Positions 55,964-64,000 of a stretch of 64,000 nt of DNA are shown piece by piece. Positions within the stretch are counted from its first letter, which is position 1. Each line of letters starts with the position of its first letter. The notes beneath the pieces are model-generated. The model was given only the letters and a program-made list of their open reading frames with translations, made no database searches and was not told the DNA's origin. The stretch lies in contig JAYKKR010000002.1 of assembly GCA_036971615.1 (NCBI GenBank), forward strand, positions 1,054,001 through 1,118,000. Direction: 5' to 3'. The position numbers and the translations under genes were made by a program. Source of the DNA: Amyloporia xantha (Eukaryota > Basidiomycota > Agaricomycetes > Polyporales > Adustoporiaceae).

Positions 55964-57244
55964 GTGATGGGACCTCGTGAGGTTCGACCCAAACCAAAGC
56001 GCGCCACATTAGCAACGAACGAGAAGGCATCCTACGGGTGGCCAGATCCACTCGTTCCGCCCAAGGATGTTGAACACGACCCTCACCGTAAAAAGACGAG
56101 AGACACTGCCGCGCCTGCTCGAATCCCGAAATCTCGGATAGCCTACACCGACGCAACCTATGAACGGTTGTACATCCCCGCGGATGCCCTGCTGACGGGA
56201 CTGGCCGAAGGACAGGTGCGGGAGATACAGAAGGCCCCGGACGATTGGCTGGCGATTGTTCCCCATGCCGCTGGAGCGGCCGTTTTCAAGGAAAGCCCCA
56301 AGCTCTATAGTGCCATTCTGAACTTCCTCCGTACGTTCCGCTTTGACGATGAATCGACCGAATCAGAGGAGCAGATCCTCGCTGCCATTGCTGAGACTGG
56401 GCGATCGACTGAGGCCGAGGCAGCGCTACTCGCGCTAGACAAGAAGAACCCCCACACGAAGGACTTACGCATCTACATGCCAATCCCCGTGGGCGGCAAG
56501 CTCAAGAACACGCACGATAAGTACAGCAAACCCTGGGCGATGTTCGCTAAAGGGGCCTCGAAGGAAGCGACCGATTTCTTCTTATGGCAGCAAACCTTCG
56601 CCGTCAATAAGGCCGTTACCTTTAGTGTCCTACGCATCGAAGATAAAACACCCTCGTGGGTCCTTGCTAACTTCGCGGGCAACAGTGTCGACCCGGAAAA
56701 CGAGGACGACATTATGGTGCAGATCAAGCGGACACTGTGGCACGACGACACATTCCGCGAGTATGTACACAAGGCACTCATGAATGCTGGTATTCCCGGC
56801 AACATAAACGACCACGCCGTGCGAGCTACGGAGTCGTTTTCACTCACATTCTTCAACAATACCACCCGCCTTGGTGAACCGGCGACCGTTGTGCAGCTCA
56901 GGGGCAGACCTGTGCCCTCCGGCGAACCGCAGGACGAAGGCGATATATCGCGGTACCTGAACATCATCCGCAGCACGATGTTTTGGATTTCGGACGGCAT
57001 GGATGTCCTCACACTCGCCGGCAAGATCGACTGTAAGTTATGCAAGGCTCTCACGCATCCCACCTATGATTGCCCCTTCCACCAGACGGAGGGTTGGTTC
57101 GGTCCCAGCTACGACGGAGCCCAGCGCCATGAAGAGAAGGTGCAAAAGGCGATAGGTAAAGGGAAGGGCGATGTGAAACCGAAGGGTGGAGGCCGTCCGA
57201 AAGCTGGCCCGTCCGGCGGAAAGCCGTGGAAGAGAGCGAAATAG
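55964..57244 (+). CDS. LINE ORF1 protein (gag-like, CCHC zinc knuckle)
   Basis: About 425 residues; first ATG at 55,967 (MGPREVRPKPKR). Near residue 356 there is a CCHC knuckle C-x2-C-x4-H-x4-C (CKLCKALTHPTYDC), and the tail is basic (KGKGDVKPKGGGRPKAG). ORF1 proteins bind the element RNA and form the ribonucleoprotein. The frame is open about 180 nt further upstream without an ATG, so a non-AUG start cannot be excluded. The RNP role is family knowledge; the knuckle is visible. Confidence 0.8.
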   Translation: MMGPREVRPKPKRATLATNEKASYGWPDPLVPPKDVEHDPHRKKTRDTAAPARIPKSRIAYTDATYERLYIPADALLTGLAEGQVREIQKAPDDWLAIVPHAAGAAVFKESPKLYSAILNFLRTFRFDDESTESEEQILAAIAETGRSTEAEAALLALDKKNPHTKDLRIYMPIPVGGKLKNTHDKYSKPWAMFAKGASKEATDFFLWQQTFAVNKAVTFSVLRIEDKTPSWVLANFAGNSVDPENEDDIMVQIKRTLWHDDTFREYVHKALMNAGIPGNINDHAVRATESFSLTFFNNTTRLGEPATVVQLRGRPVPSGEPQDEGDISRYLNIIRSTMFWISDGMDVLTLAGKIDCKLCKALTHPTYDCPFHQTEGWFGPSYDGAQRHEEKVQKAIGKGKGDVKPKGGGRPKAGPSGGKPWKRAK

Positions 57245-57739
57245 ATCGCCCCGTTACTCCGTACGTATTACATGACTAGATAGCATCATGATGCTCCTGT
57301 AGATTCCCCTGTACATGGTACACTTGTATCTAATGAACATGCTTTCCCCCTCGCATAATTGGCCAGTGCGGCCCGTACAGCTGGTACGACAAGAGCGAAA
57401 GTCGTCTAGAAGGATGGCGCACTGTATGCCACTCTCGACGCCCCCGAGCTACCTAATATACTACAACTGCTTCGCAGTTGGTAGGACCGTGGCCGGAAAC
57501 GAAGAGGTACCCGGGCGGGTGCCGTGCAAGGCGGTGACCTTGCAAACTAGACGCAGGTAAGGACAGGATCCAGCTGATCCTCCTAGCCTGTTATAGACCG
57601 CCCACCTACCCGGCAGCTAACGCAGCTCCTCGAGGCCTAGCAAGCCCCGGGGAGAGCCACTAACCACGCGACTAACACAGATATAACAGAGAATATAAAT
57701 ACACGGCAAGAAACGAACGGCAGCGGTAATGACGAAGTT

Positions 57740-60700
57740 TTGGCCCCCAGAGGTGAGCCGAGCTCCACCGCCGGCCGATTTGCCAGTGAAGGGGGCCATT
57801 CCAAGGAAGGCGGACGGGACACGGGCATCCAGAGCGAGCCGGAACAGGCTCGAGGGTACCCCCCTCCTGTCCTGATCGGCCGCGAAGGATCCTCTGTTCC
57901 ACGAGGCAGAGGAATACCCTCCACCTCGGAAATCGCCAATGGGCGCGATGGGGCGCAGTGCGCGAACCCAATACAGTCAGACCCAATGGGTATGATCCCG
58001 GACGATGTCACGGGAGCGCAAGCTGCGCCAGAACAGCAGAACGCTGACCAGACACAAAGTGTCCGCCGAAGACGATGGAATAGTCGAAGGAGTAAGGCCA
58101 GTGGCCCAAGTGCTCCACGCCAGGTAACGGACCAGCCGTCCCTGCCGCCTAAAGGTACGAAACATCGTAAAAAGGGAAAAACCCCTAAATTGAAGACGCA
58201 AAAAGCGTCCATAACCGTGGCCTCCCTGAACATTAGAGGATACGGTAGTGAGAGCCTGTATAACCCAAGTAATAAATGGCTACATGTAAACCAATTAGTA
58301 CGAGAAAAACGCATTGGAATCCTCATCGTCCAAGAAACACATATGGATGAGGACCGCCGAAAAGCGGTGGAGGACTTATTCTCCCAGCGCCTCCGAATCA
58401 TGGCGACCAGCGACCCAGATGGCCCTACTAGCAAAGGTGGCGTTGCAGTGGTACTAAACAAGGAAATCGTAGACGTAACGAATGCCGAGATGCACATCAT
58501 CAAACCCGGACGTGCAATCCAAGTGAGCCTGATGCTCAAACATGGCGAAATGATTTCAGTCCTTGGCATTTATGCGCCGAACGACCCTACATGGAATGCA
58601 TACCTGTGGGAAGACATCCGTGACTTCTACTCTGAGCGTAGCAACCGGAGAGTTCCCAAACCGGACATTATGTTAGGTGACTTCAACATGGTTGAGGAGG
58701 CGATTGACCGTTTGCCACAACACGGGGACAGACAGTCGACATGCGAGCGTTTGGCAGAACTGAAAGCATGCCTTGGGCTACAGGACGGCTGGCGACAATT
58801 GAACCCAACTGAGAGGGCCTTCACCTTCCATCAAAAATCAACCGGATCCCAATCAAGGATAGACCGGGTGTATGTAACAGACAAGATACACTTACAGGCG
58901 AGAGAATGGCAAACCCGCCCGACTGGGATTCCAAATACTGACCACTTTATGGTTTCTGTAAGCATCGCTACGGATGAAGCGCCCTGGGTAGGAAACGGTC
59001 GACGATCCATCCCGTTATTTGTCCTACAGGATAAACTAATGAGGAAATACATAGCACAACGCGGGACTGAAGCGCTGTCTGAGCTCGCTGCGCTCCAATT
59101 GTGGAGGTCAAGTGAATGTAACGCACAGCGCATACTCCATCGCTTTAAAATGGATGTCAGAGAAAAGGCTATCGAGCGACAGAAGACGATGGTCCCTATG
59201 CTCATACGAGACATAGAATGCACGAAAAAGGCACTAGACCAGTCCCTTAATGGCGGGACAGCCTCAGAGACTGACCAAAAGAGGGAAGCTAGCAAACTGA
59301 CTGAAAGACTAGCTCAGCTTGAACAAAAGCGCCATAGACAAGCACGGAATGAAGTGAAAGTCAAAAACCGAATCAAGGGGGAAACCCTGTGCAAAAGCTG
59401 GTGCAGTTTGGGCAAGGCCAAACGTCCGCGCGACCTAATCTATGCTTTGAAGCATCTCGACGGCACAAGTGAGGCACCGGACAGACCTCAATATGAGAAA
59501 AACTCCGAAAAAATGGCGGAATTGGCTAAAACTTACCATAGCGAATTACAACAGAAAGGACTCGAAATCGATAAGGAGAAGCGAAAGGAATGCGAAGAGA
59601 AAGTGCTGGGCAACCTCTCCGCGCAACTCTCTGACACGCAAAAACAGCTTCTCGGAGCATGCATTCAAAAGGATGATGTAGACCGGGCACTCCGGACGTC
59701 AAAGAAAGATAGTGCCGCCGGTATCGACGGATTAACCTACGGATTCTGGTCAGAGGTCATCGCCCAAGTCCCTCCACTACTACGGGACGACCGAGAGCAT
59801 GAGAAACCACTGGACATGCTTGACCTCATAACTGCTGCCTTCAACGATATCCAAATCCATGGAGTAGATGAAACAACCGATTTTGCAGAAGGGTGGATGT
59901 GCCCGATATTTAAGAAAAAAGACCGAACAGACATCGCTAATTATCGGCCGATAACGCTCCTCAATACGGACTACAAGCTATATACAAAAGCTCTCACCTC
60001 CAAACTGGCCCAAATTGCTCCACAGGTGATACATAAAGCACAGGCTGGCTTCATTCCGGGCAGACAAATAACTGAGCATACACAATTAACTCACATGATT
60101 ATTGAGTACGCAGCCAAAGCAGATCCAGACGAGGACGAGGACGGTATGATTATCGCCCTAGACCAGGAAAAGGCATATGATAAGATATCACACGACTATC
60201 TGTGGAGGACCCTTAGGAAGTTCAACATACCAGAAGGTTTTATATGTTCTATTAAAACACTATATGACACAGCTACGACACGGGTAATGGTGAACGGATT
60301 CCTGAGTGAACCATACCGAGTGACACGGGGCGTACGGCAAGGGGACCCTCTGTCGTGTCTTCTGTTCGATCTGGCCATCGAGCCACTAGCCGCGTCAATT
60401 CGTGCATCCAGTCTGACAGGCTACAACATACCTGGCACTGACGAACGGCTCATCGCCACCCTCTTTGCGGATGACACAACCACTTTCCTCAAGAAGACAG
60501 ATCGCTTCTCAGACTTAATTGAAATACTCGACACCTGGTGTTCGGCCTCAGGTGCAAAGTTCAACAAAGAGAAAACAGAAATCATACCTATAGGCAGTCC
60601 ACAGTACCGTGAGGAATTAATCAACACAAGGAAACCTGTGCCAAATGGGGATCCAATACCGGAACACATCCGAATAGCCAAGGATGGCGAGGCAGTACGT

Positions 60701-63133
60701 ATCCTAGGAGCATGGTATGGAAATGAGGTTGATGATGCCGCGGTGTGGACCCCAACCCTCGAGAAGATCGATGCATCGCTGGACAGATGGGCACAACGGA
60801 ACCCGACGATGGAAGGACGTAAACATATCGTCCAGATGACGGTCGGAGGCATGACACAATACCTGACAAAAGTTCAGGAGATGCCAAAGCATATAGAGAA
60901 AAGACTATCCAAGACGATACGTACCTTCCTATGGGGCGACAAGAAGCAAACCCCAGTGAGGCACGAAACCCTCCAAGCCCCCATCGAGGTAGGCGGACGA
61001 GAAGTCCTAGACCTCGAGGCTAGAAATGAAGCGATAGCCATGACATGGCTGAGAGATTATCTACACTTTGGCGAAGATCGCCCGCTTTGGGCGAAGGTGG
61101 CGGATACACTTTTAGCCCGAAATGTACCGAAAAGTGAAGCGAATCTACCGACAACCGTCAGAGTTAATACTTTCCTGCAATCCTGGAAGACCAAATCGAC
61201 TGAGGTTCCACGCCGGTTGAAGGCAGCTTTTAAAGTTGCCAAGAAATATGGCCTCCGAAGAGAAGGATTAGCCTTCTCCAGAGACATCTTGCGACAGATG
61301 CCGATTTGGCTACACGGTGAAGCTGACTCCAAGATCCGCAGACTGAACCTTTCTAAAGTCAGTGATTGCCTGAGAAATAACCACACGGTACGAACTGTGG
61401 GAGATGCTGAAAGACTGTCAAGCGCACTCGACGGCGACGGACATATCGCGAGTGCAAGATGTAAGTGCATGCCCTGTCGAACAGCACGATCTACACGGGG
61501 ATGCTCCAACCCACACACGTGCTTTATGCGAGCACGTAATCTCCTCGACTTACTTCCGGAGAAATGGGACCCTTGGAAGCCAAAACCGGAAGACGCCGGA
61601 CATCCCCAGGCGCTACAGATAGACGAACAGCTGTCAGGATCAAACGAGGTCTGGATAACTTTCAGCCCGGAAATAACTACGACCGGAAACCTAACTGAAA
61701 TATTCCGAATATTCACAGAGGGGGAAATTACGAATATCACTCACTCTAATCTGGCACTGAACCCACCCATCGGCACCCTACGGATTGCCACAGACGGATC
61801 GTGCACAGACAATGGTGGTGGAAACGCCAGAGCGGGAGCAGGAGGTTTTGCAGGGGACGGTAGCGAACACAATTTCGCCCTCCGAGTCCCGACCCACATC
61901 GTGCAATCCAACCAGACTGGAGAACTTTCGGCAGTCTCGGAAACCGGGCGACGAACAGACAAGTCCCTGAAATTAGACATTGAGAGTGATTCTAAACATG
62001 CCATTGACGAAGCAAACGTGCTCAAAGCGCTACATGAGAATACAGGTTACATTGGAGTGAAAAATGCAGAACTCATACGTACTATGATTGCGAATCTCCG
62101 GAACCGACCACATAGGACACGATTCCGCTGGGTAAAAGGGCACCAGGGACACGCCTTGAACGAGGGGGCTGATCGACTCGCAGGAGTAGGCGCGAGAAAA
62201 AGCAGCGACGAACAGATCGTCATGGGTATCCCGCCGCCCCTACGGGTAACCGGAGCTAAGCTCAATGTCATCACGCAGAAACTGGCCTATAAAGGCATTC
62301 GCGAACTCAAAATGAGGAGCTATGAGCAACGCAGACGCACGACAGATCACCTGATACGAGCAATTGACAATATCGAGGTGTTCTTTGGCGAAACACCATC
62401 GGAAAGTCATCTATGGCGGAGCCTGAGACACAAGGACTTTCGTAGGGAAGTGAGATACTTTATGTGGATGACGATGCATGATGCTTACATGGTCGGATCT
62501 AACTGGCTACGCCCCTCTTACTCAGAGGAAATACAACAGCGCAATGAGTGCGCCTATTGCGCCACCGGGGAAATAGAATCTATGGAACACATTCTGTCTG
62601 AGTGCAGCGCCCCCGGACAGGAAATTATCTGGAGGCTTGCACGCTTGCTATGGAACAAGAAGGAAAGTACCTGGGCACGACCGTCTCTGGGAGCAGTACT
62701 GAGCAGTGCTCGGGCGACTTTCAAAGACGGAAGAGGAAAACCTAAAGCTGGAAGTGCGAGACTATACCGAATCATAATGTCTGAGTCCGCCTACTTAATC
62801 TGGAAGATCCGTAACGAGAGGGTCATACCAAATGGAGAAACAGGCCGCACGACAACACACACACCACAAGAGATAGAGCGGCGGTGGTTGCAGGCAATAA
62901 ACGAACGTCTTGCAATAGACTGTAAGATGACGGATAAGCGAAAATACAATAAGAAGGCCCTTAAGCAGTCCCTGGTAAGAGCAACGTGGGAAAAAACACT
63001 GCGAAACGAGGACGAGTTGCCGCGTAATTGGGCCCGCGGCAAGGCTGAGGTTTTAGTGGGTATAGAGGAGAGTCAGTCGGGGGATGAGGGTGTACCGGAG
63101 ATTAGTTGGCGCGATGATGGTACACCCGATTGA
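57740..63133 (+). CDS. LINE ORF2 polyprotein: endonuclease, reverse transcriptase, RNase H
   Basis: One open frame of about 1,797 codons. Residues about 157-420: apurinic-type endonuclease (ASLNIRGYG, VQETHMDE, LGDFNMVE, SRIDRVYV, TDHFMV). Reverse transcriptase from about 640: AAGIDGLTYGFW, NYRPITLLNTDYK, QAGFIPGRQ, ALDQEKAYDKI, RGVRQGDPLSCLLFDLA, FADDTTTF near 908, GAKFNKEKTE. RNase H near 1,348: ATDGSCTDNGGG, ETGRR-adjacent GELSAV (Glu), DIESDSKHA (Asp), WVKGHQGHALNEGADRLAG. A C-terminal C-x2-C…H…C finger (CAYCATGE … HILSEC) is near 1,603. It nicks the target and copies the RNA at the nick. The frame is open from about 57,637 but has no ATG until about residue 83, so translation may start by reinitiation or at a non-AUG codon. 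Confidence 0.92.
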   Translation: MAPRGEPSSTAGRFASEGGHSKEGGRDTGIQSEPEQARGYPPPVLIGREGSSVPRGRGIPSTSEIANGRDGAQCANPIQSDPMGMIPDDVTGAQAAPEQQNADQTQSVRRRRWNSRRSKASGPSAPRQVTDQPSLPPKGTKHRKKGKTPKLKTQKASITVASLNIRGYGSESLYNPSNKWLHVNQLVREKRIGILIVQETHMDEDRRKAVEDLFSQRLRIMATSDPDGPTSKGGVAVVLNKEIVDVTNAEMHIIKPGRAIQVSLMLKHGEMISVLGIYAPNDPTWNAYLWEDIRDFYSERSNRRVPKPDIMLGDFNMVEEAIDRLPQHGDRQSTCERLAELKACLGLQDGWRQLNPTERAFTFHQKSTGSQSRIDRVYVTDKIHLQAREWQTRPTGIPNTDHFMVSVSIATDEAPWVGNGRRSIPLFVLQDKLMRKYIAQRGTEALSELAALQLWRSSECNAQRILHRFKMDVREKAIERQKTMVPMLIRDIECTKKALDQSLNGGTASETDQKREASKLTERLAQLEQKRHRQARNEVKVKNRIKGETLCKSWCSLGKAKRPRDLIYALKHLDGTSEAPDRPQYEKNSEKMAELAKTYHSELQQKGLEIDKEKRKECEEKVLGNLSAQLSDTQKQLLGACIQKDDVDRALRTSKKDSAAGIDGLTYGFWSEVIAQVPPLLRDDREHEKPLDMLDLITAAFNDIQIHGVDETTDFAEGWMCPIFKKKDRTDIANYRPITLLNTDYKLYTKALTSKLAQIAPQVIHKAQAGFIPGRQITEHTQLTHMIIEYAAKADPDEDEDGMIIALDQEKAYDKISHDYLWRTLRKFNIPEGFICSIKTLYDTATTRVMVNGFLSEPYRVTRGVRQGDPLSCLLFDLAIEPLAASIRASSLTGYNIPGTDERLIATLFADDTTTFLKKTDRFSDLIEILDTWCSASGAKFNKEKTEIIPIGSPQYREELINTRKPVPNGDPIPEHIRIAKDGEAVRILGAWYGNEVDDAAVWTPTLEKIDASLDRWAQRNPTMEGRKHIVQMTVGGMTQYLTKVQEMPKHIEKRLSKTIRTFLWGDKKQTPVRHETLQAPIEVGGREVLDLEARNEAIAMTWLRDYLHFGEDRPLWAKVADTLLARNVPKSEANLPTTVRVNTFLQSWKTKSTEVPRRLKAAFKVAKKYGLRREGLAFSRDILRQMPIWLHGEADSKIRRLNLSKVSDCLRNNHTVRTVGDAERLSSALDGDGHIASARCKCMPCRTARSTRGCSNPHTCFMRARNLLDLLPEKWDPWKPKPEDAGHPQALQIDEQLSGSNEVWITFSPEITTTGNLTEIFRIFTEGEITNITHSNLALNPPIGTLRIATDGSCTDNGGGNARAGAGGFAGDGSEHNFALRVPTHIVQSNQTGELSAVSETGRRTDKSLKLDIESDSKHAIDEANVLKALHENTGYIGVKNAELIRTMIANLRNRPHRTRFRWVKGHQGHALNEGADRLAGVGARKSSDEQIVMGIPPPLRVTGAKLNVITQKLAYKGIRELKMRSYEQRRRTTDHLIRAIDNIEVFFGETPSESHLWRSLRHKDFRREVRYFMWMTMHDAYMVGSNWLRPSYSEEIQQRNECAYCATGEIESMEHILSECSAPGQEIIWRLARLLWNKKESTWARPSLGAVLSSARATFKDGRGKPKAGSARLYRIIMSESAYLIWKIRNERVIPNGETGRTTTHTPQEIERRWLQAINERLAIDCKMTDKRKYNKKALKQSLVRATWEKTLRNEDELPRNWARGKAEVLVGIEESQSGDEGVPEISWRDDGTPD

Positions 63134-63338
63134 CCTGCCTCGACGTTTTGAGTCCCACACTGTGTGCGTAACTGCATTTCCTCAGTGTGAATGTATGGCG
63201 AAGGTAGTAAAAATCATTTTCGGGGTCTCGTTTCCCTGAACCGTCAGCGGGGGCTCTGGAGGCGACTTTGTCGACTGCTGGACCCTGCGCCATCCTGGCG
63301 CAACGCTCCACCAAAAAAAAAAAAAAAAAAAAAAAAAA

Positions 63339-63814
63339 GTTTGGTCAGTTTGACGGATACGTGACAAGGTTGTGGTGCCAGATCTTGGCTGTACGTCATG
63401 ATCATATGATTGAAATCCACAAAATGACTCACCCGTACCCAGGTCTATCCCACTGAGCATTATCTTGAGGTCAAGTCCTCCGACGAAGTGCAGATCAAAG
63501 TGGTCCTCGTGAACTTGGACACTGCCAAGCTCAACAAGGTATATTGTAACATCTGCGTGTTATATGTCAATGCTCACATACAACAGTTCAACAAGCTCAA
63601 GGTAAACACTTTTGTTCAGGTCATTGGCAAAGTCAGGACTCCCACCGAGCTCCATGCGGATTGTGCCCAGATCATCCAGTTTGGCGATGACTTTGGTGAG
63701 CTTGACTTGGACTCCATTGGTCTGCTGCTAACAATAAACACAGACATGAAGCTTGCCAATAACATTATCGAGCTTTGGCATGATCCTCGCTTTGCTAAGA
63801 TGGTCCAACAGTGA
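63339..63814 (+). pseudogene. RFA3: RPA3-like gene, copy B, 3' part
   Basis: It continues exon 1 after the LINE. Codon 37 is TGG (Trp), where copy A has TAG. Exon 1 ends at 63,390 with donor GTACGT. The three introns and stop (63,812-63,814) match copy A. Substitutions relative to A include FVEVIGKV to FVQVIGKV and LANDVIEL to LANNIIEL. Apart from the insertion this copy would be open. Confidence 0.75.
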
Positions 63815-64000
63815 TAGTACAACGTAGTCGAGTCAATACGAGAGGTGATGTTCAGCGATGCACTGAGATCGGTACACAGATAAGACACAACGGCAGCAAC
63901 ATAATCTAACAACTGCACGTGACTAATCTATATAGGGTAACTGATAAGATATGGGGTGCACGTGATTAGCCTATATAGGGTAACTGATAAGATATAGGCT

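Larger units (their letters stand above)
55053..63338 (+). mobile_element. Tad-clade-like non-LTR retrotransposon (LINE), apparently full length
   Basis: 8.29 kb, from CCCTTGGACTAG to a 26-nt poly(A) tract (63,313-63,338), flanked by the 15-bp duplication. It has a 5' leader of about 0.9 kb, ORF1 with a CCHC knuckle, an inter-ORF region of about 0.4-0.5 kb, and ORF2 with endonuclease, reverse transcriptase and RNase H. Both ORFs are open, and the tail and duplication are unmutated, so insertion is recent. Confidence 0.92.
43260..64000 (-). mobile_element. Giant Helitron-like element, copy B (3'-truncated, leaves the window)
   Basis: From 43,260 it matches copy A starting at 13,904 with about 29.36 kb offset and near-identity, so the C-terminal helicase, the protease domain and the 3' end are missing. 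Relative to A it lacks 19,859-24,171 (join at 49,215/49,216), 24,533-25,119 (join near 49,574) and 25,336-25,548 (join near 49,793). The RPA3 gene is split by a LINE at 55,053-63,338. The sequence still matches A at the window edge; by alignment its 5' end should lie near 64,271. Confidence 0.8.

Noticed and set aside
1..64000. CRISPR arrays, rRNA or tRNA genes, operons
   Set aside because: Eukaryotic intron-bearing sequence; tandem repeats lack spacer structure, and no rRNA or cloverleaf sequence was recognised by eye.

Overview
The window looks like a transposon-rich region of a basidiomycete nuclear genome, most likely an agaricomycete mushroom-forming fungus. The evidence is many short GT-AG introns of about 40-65 nt, Helitron, hAT, pogo and Tad-type LINE proteins that all read like fungal ones, and no bacterial-style gene organisation. 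Species cannot be told from the sequence.

The main structure is a Helitron-like element of about 22.3 kb at 9,881-32,170, running 5'->3' on the minus strand. Its 5' end is CGATTCCTGAGG (at 32,170) and its 3' end is ...CCCGCTCCCACCAAG (at 9,881). It sits between A and T, as Helitrons do. It splits one host gene, whose halves (33,113-32,171 and 9,880-5,334, minus) rejoin in frame when the element is removed. Inside are, from 3' to 5': a zinc-knuckle gene remnant, a Rep/helicase gene with a C-terminal ubiquitin-protease-like domain (11.3-18.3 kb), a many-exon gene of unknown function (19.1-22.1 kb), a divergently transcribed unknown gene (22.8-24.0 kb), a long gene with a TET/JBP-like 2-oxoglutarate/Fe(II) oxygenase signature (24.2-29.0 kb), a hairpin-rich minisatellite, and a gene for the small RPA subunit (RPA3/RPA14; 31.2-31.7 kb). 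Most genes in this copy carry lesions, often in-frame TGA or TAG codons.

Two non-autonomous relatives share both ends: 6,221-8,972 (in an intron of the same host gene) and 37,691-41,332 (opposite orientation, in a hAT transposase relic). A second copy of the large element starts abruptly at 43,260 (3' end lost, next to a pogo relic) and runs off the window. It has lost 4.3 kb, 587 bp and 213 bp internally, and an 8.3-kb Tad-like LINE with a 15-bp target duplication and a 26-nt poly(A) tail has inserted in its RPA3 gene.

Layout: 1-5.1 kb, a disordered-protein gene broken by a 2.9-kb foldback element whose arms are mirrored minisatellites; 5.3-9.9 kb, the 3' half of the host gene with a non-autonomous Helitron in an intron; 9.9-32.2 kb, element copy A; 32.2-33.1 kb, the 5' half of the host gene; 33.2-34.8 kb, a TIR element; 34.8-35.9 kb, a gene with repeated F-[DN]-[LI]/Ser-Pro motifs; 36.4-37.7 kb, a hAT relic; 37.7-41.3 kb, a non-autonomous Helitron; 41.7-43.1 kb, a pogo relic; 43.3-64.0 kb, element copy B with the LINE.

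All function calls come from motif reading without database searches. Exon borders come from splice signals and frame continuity.
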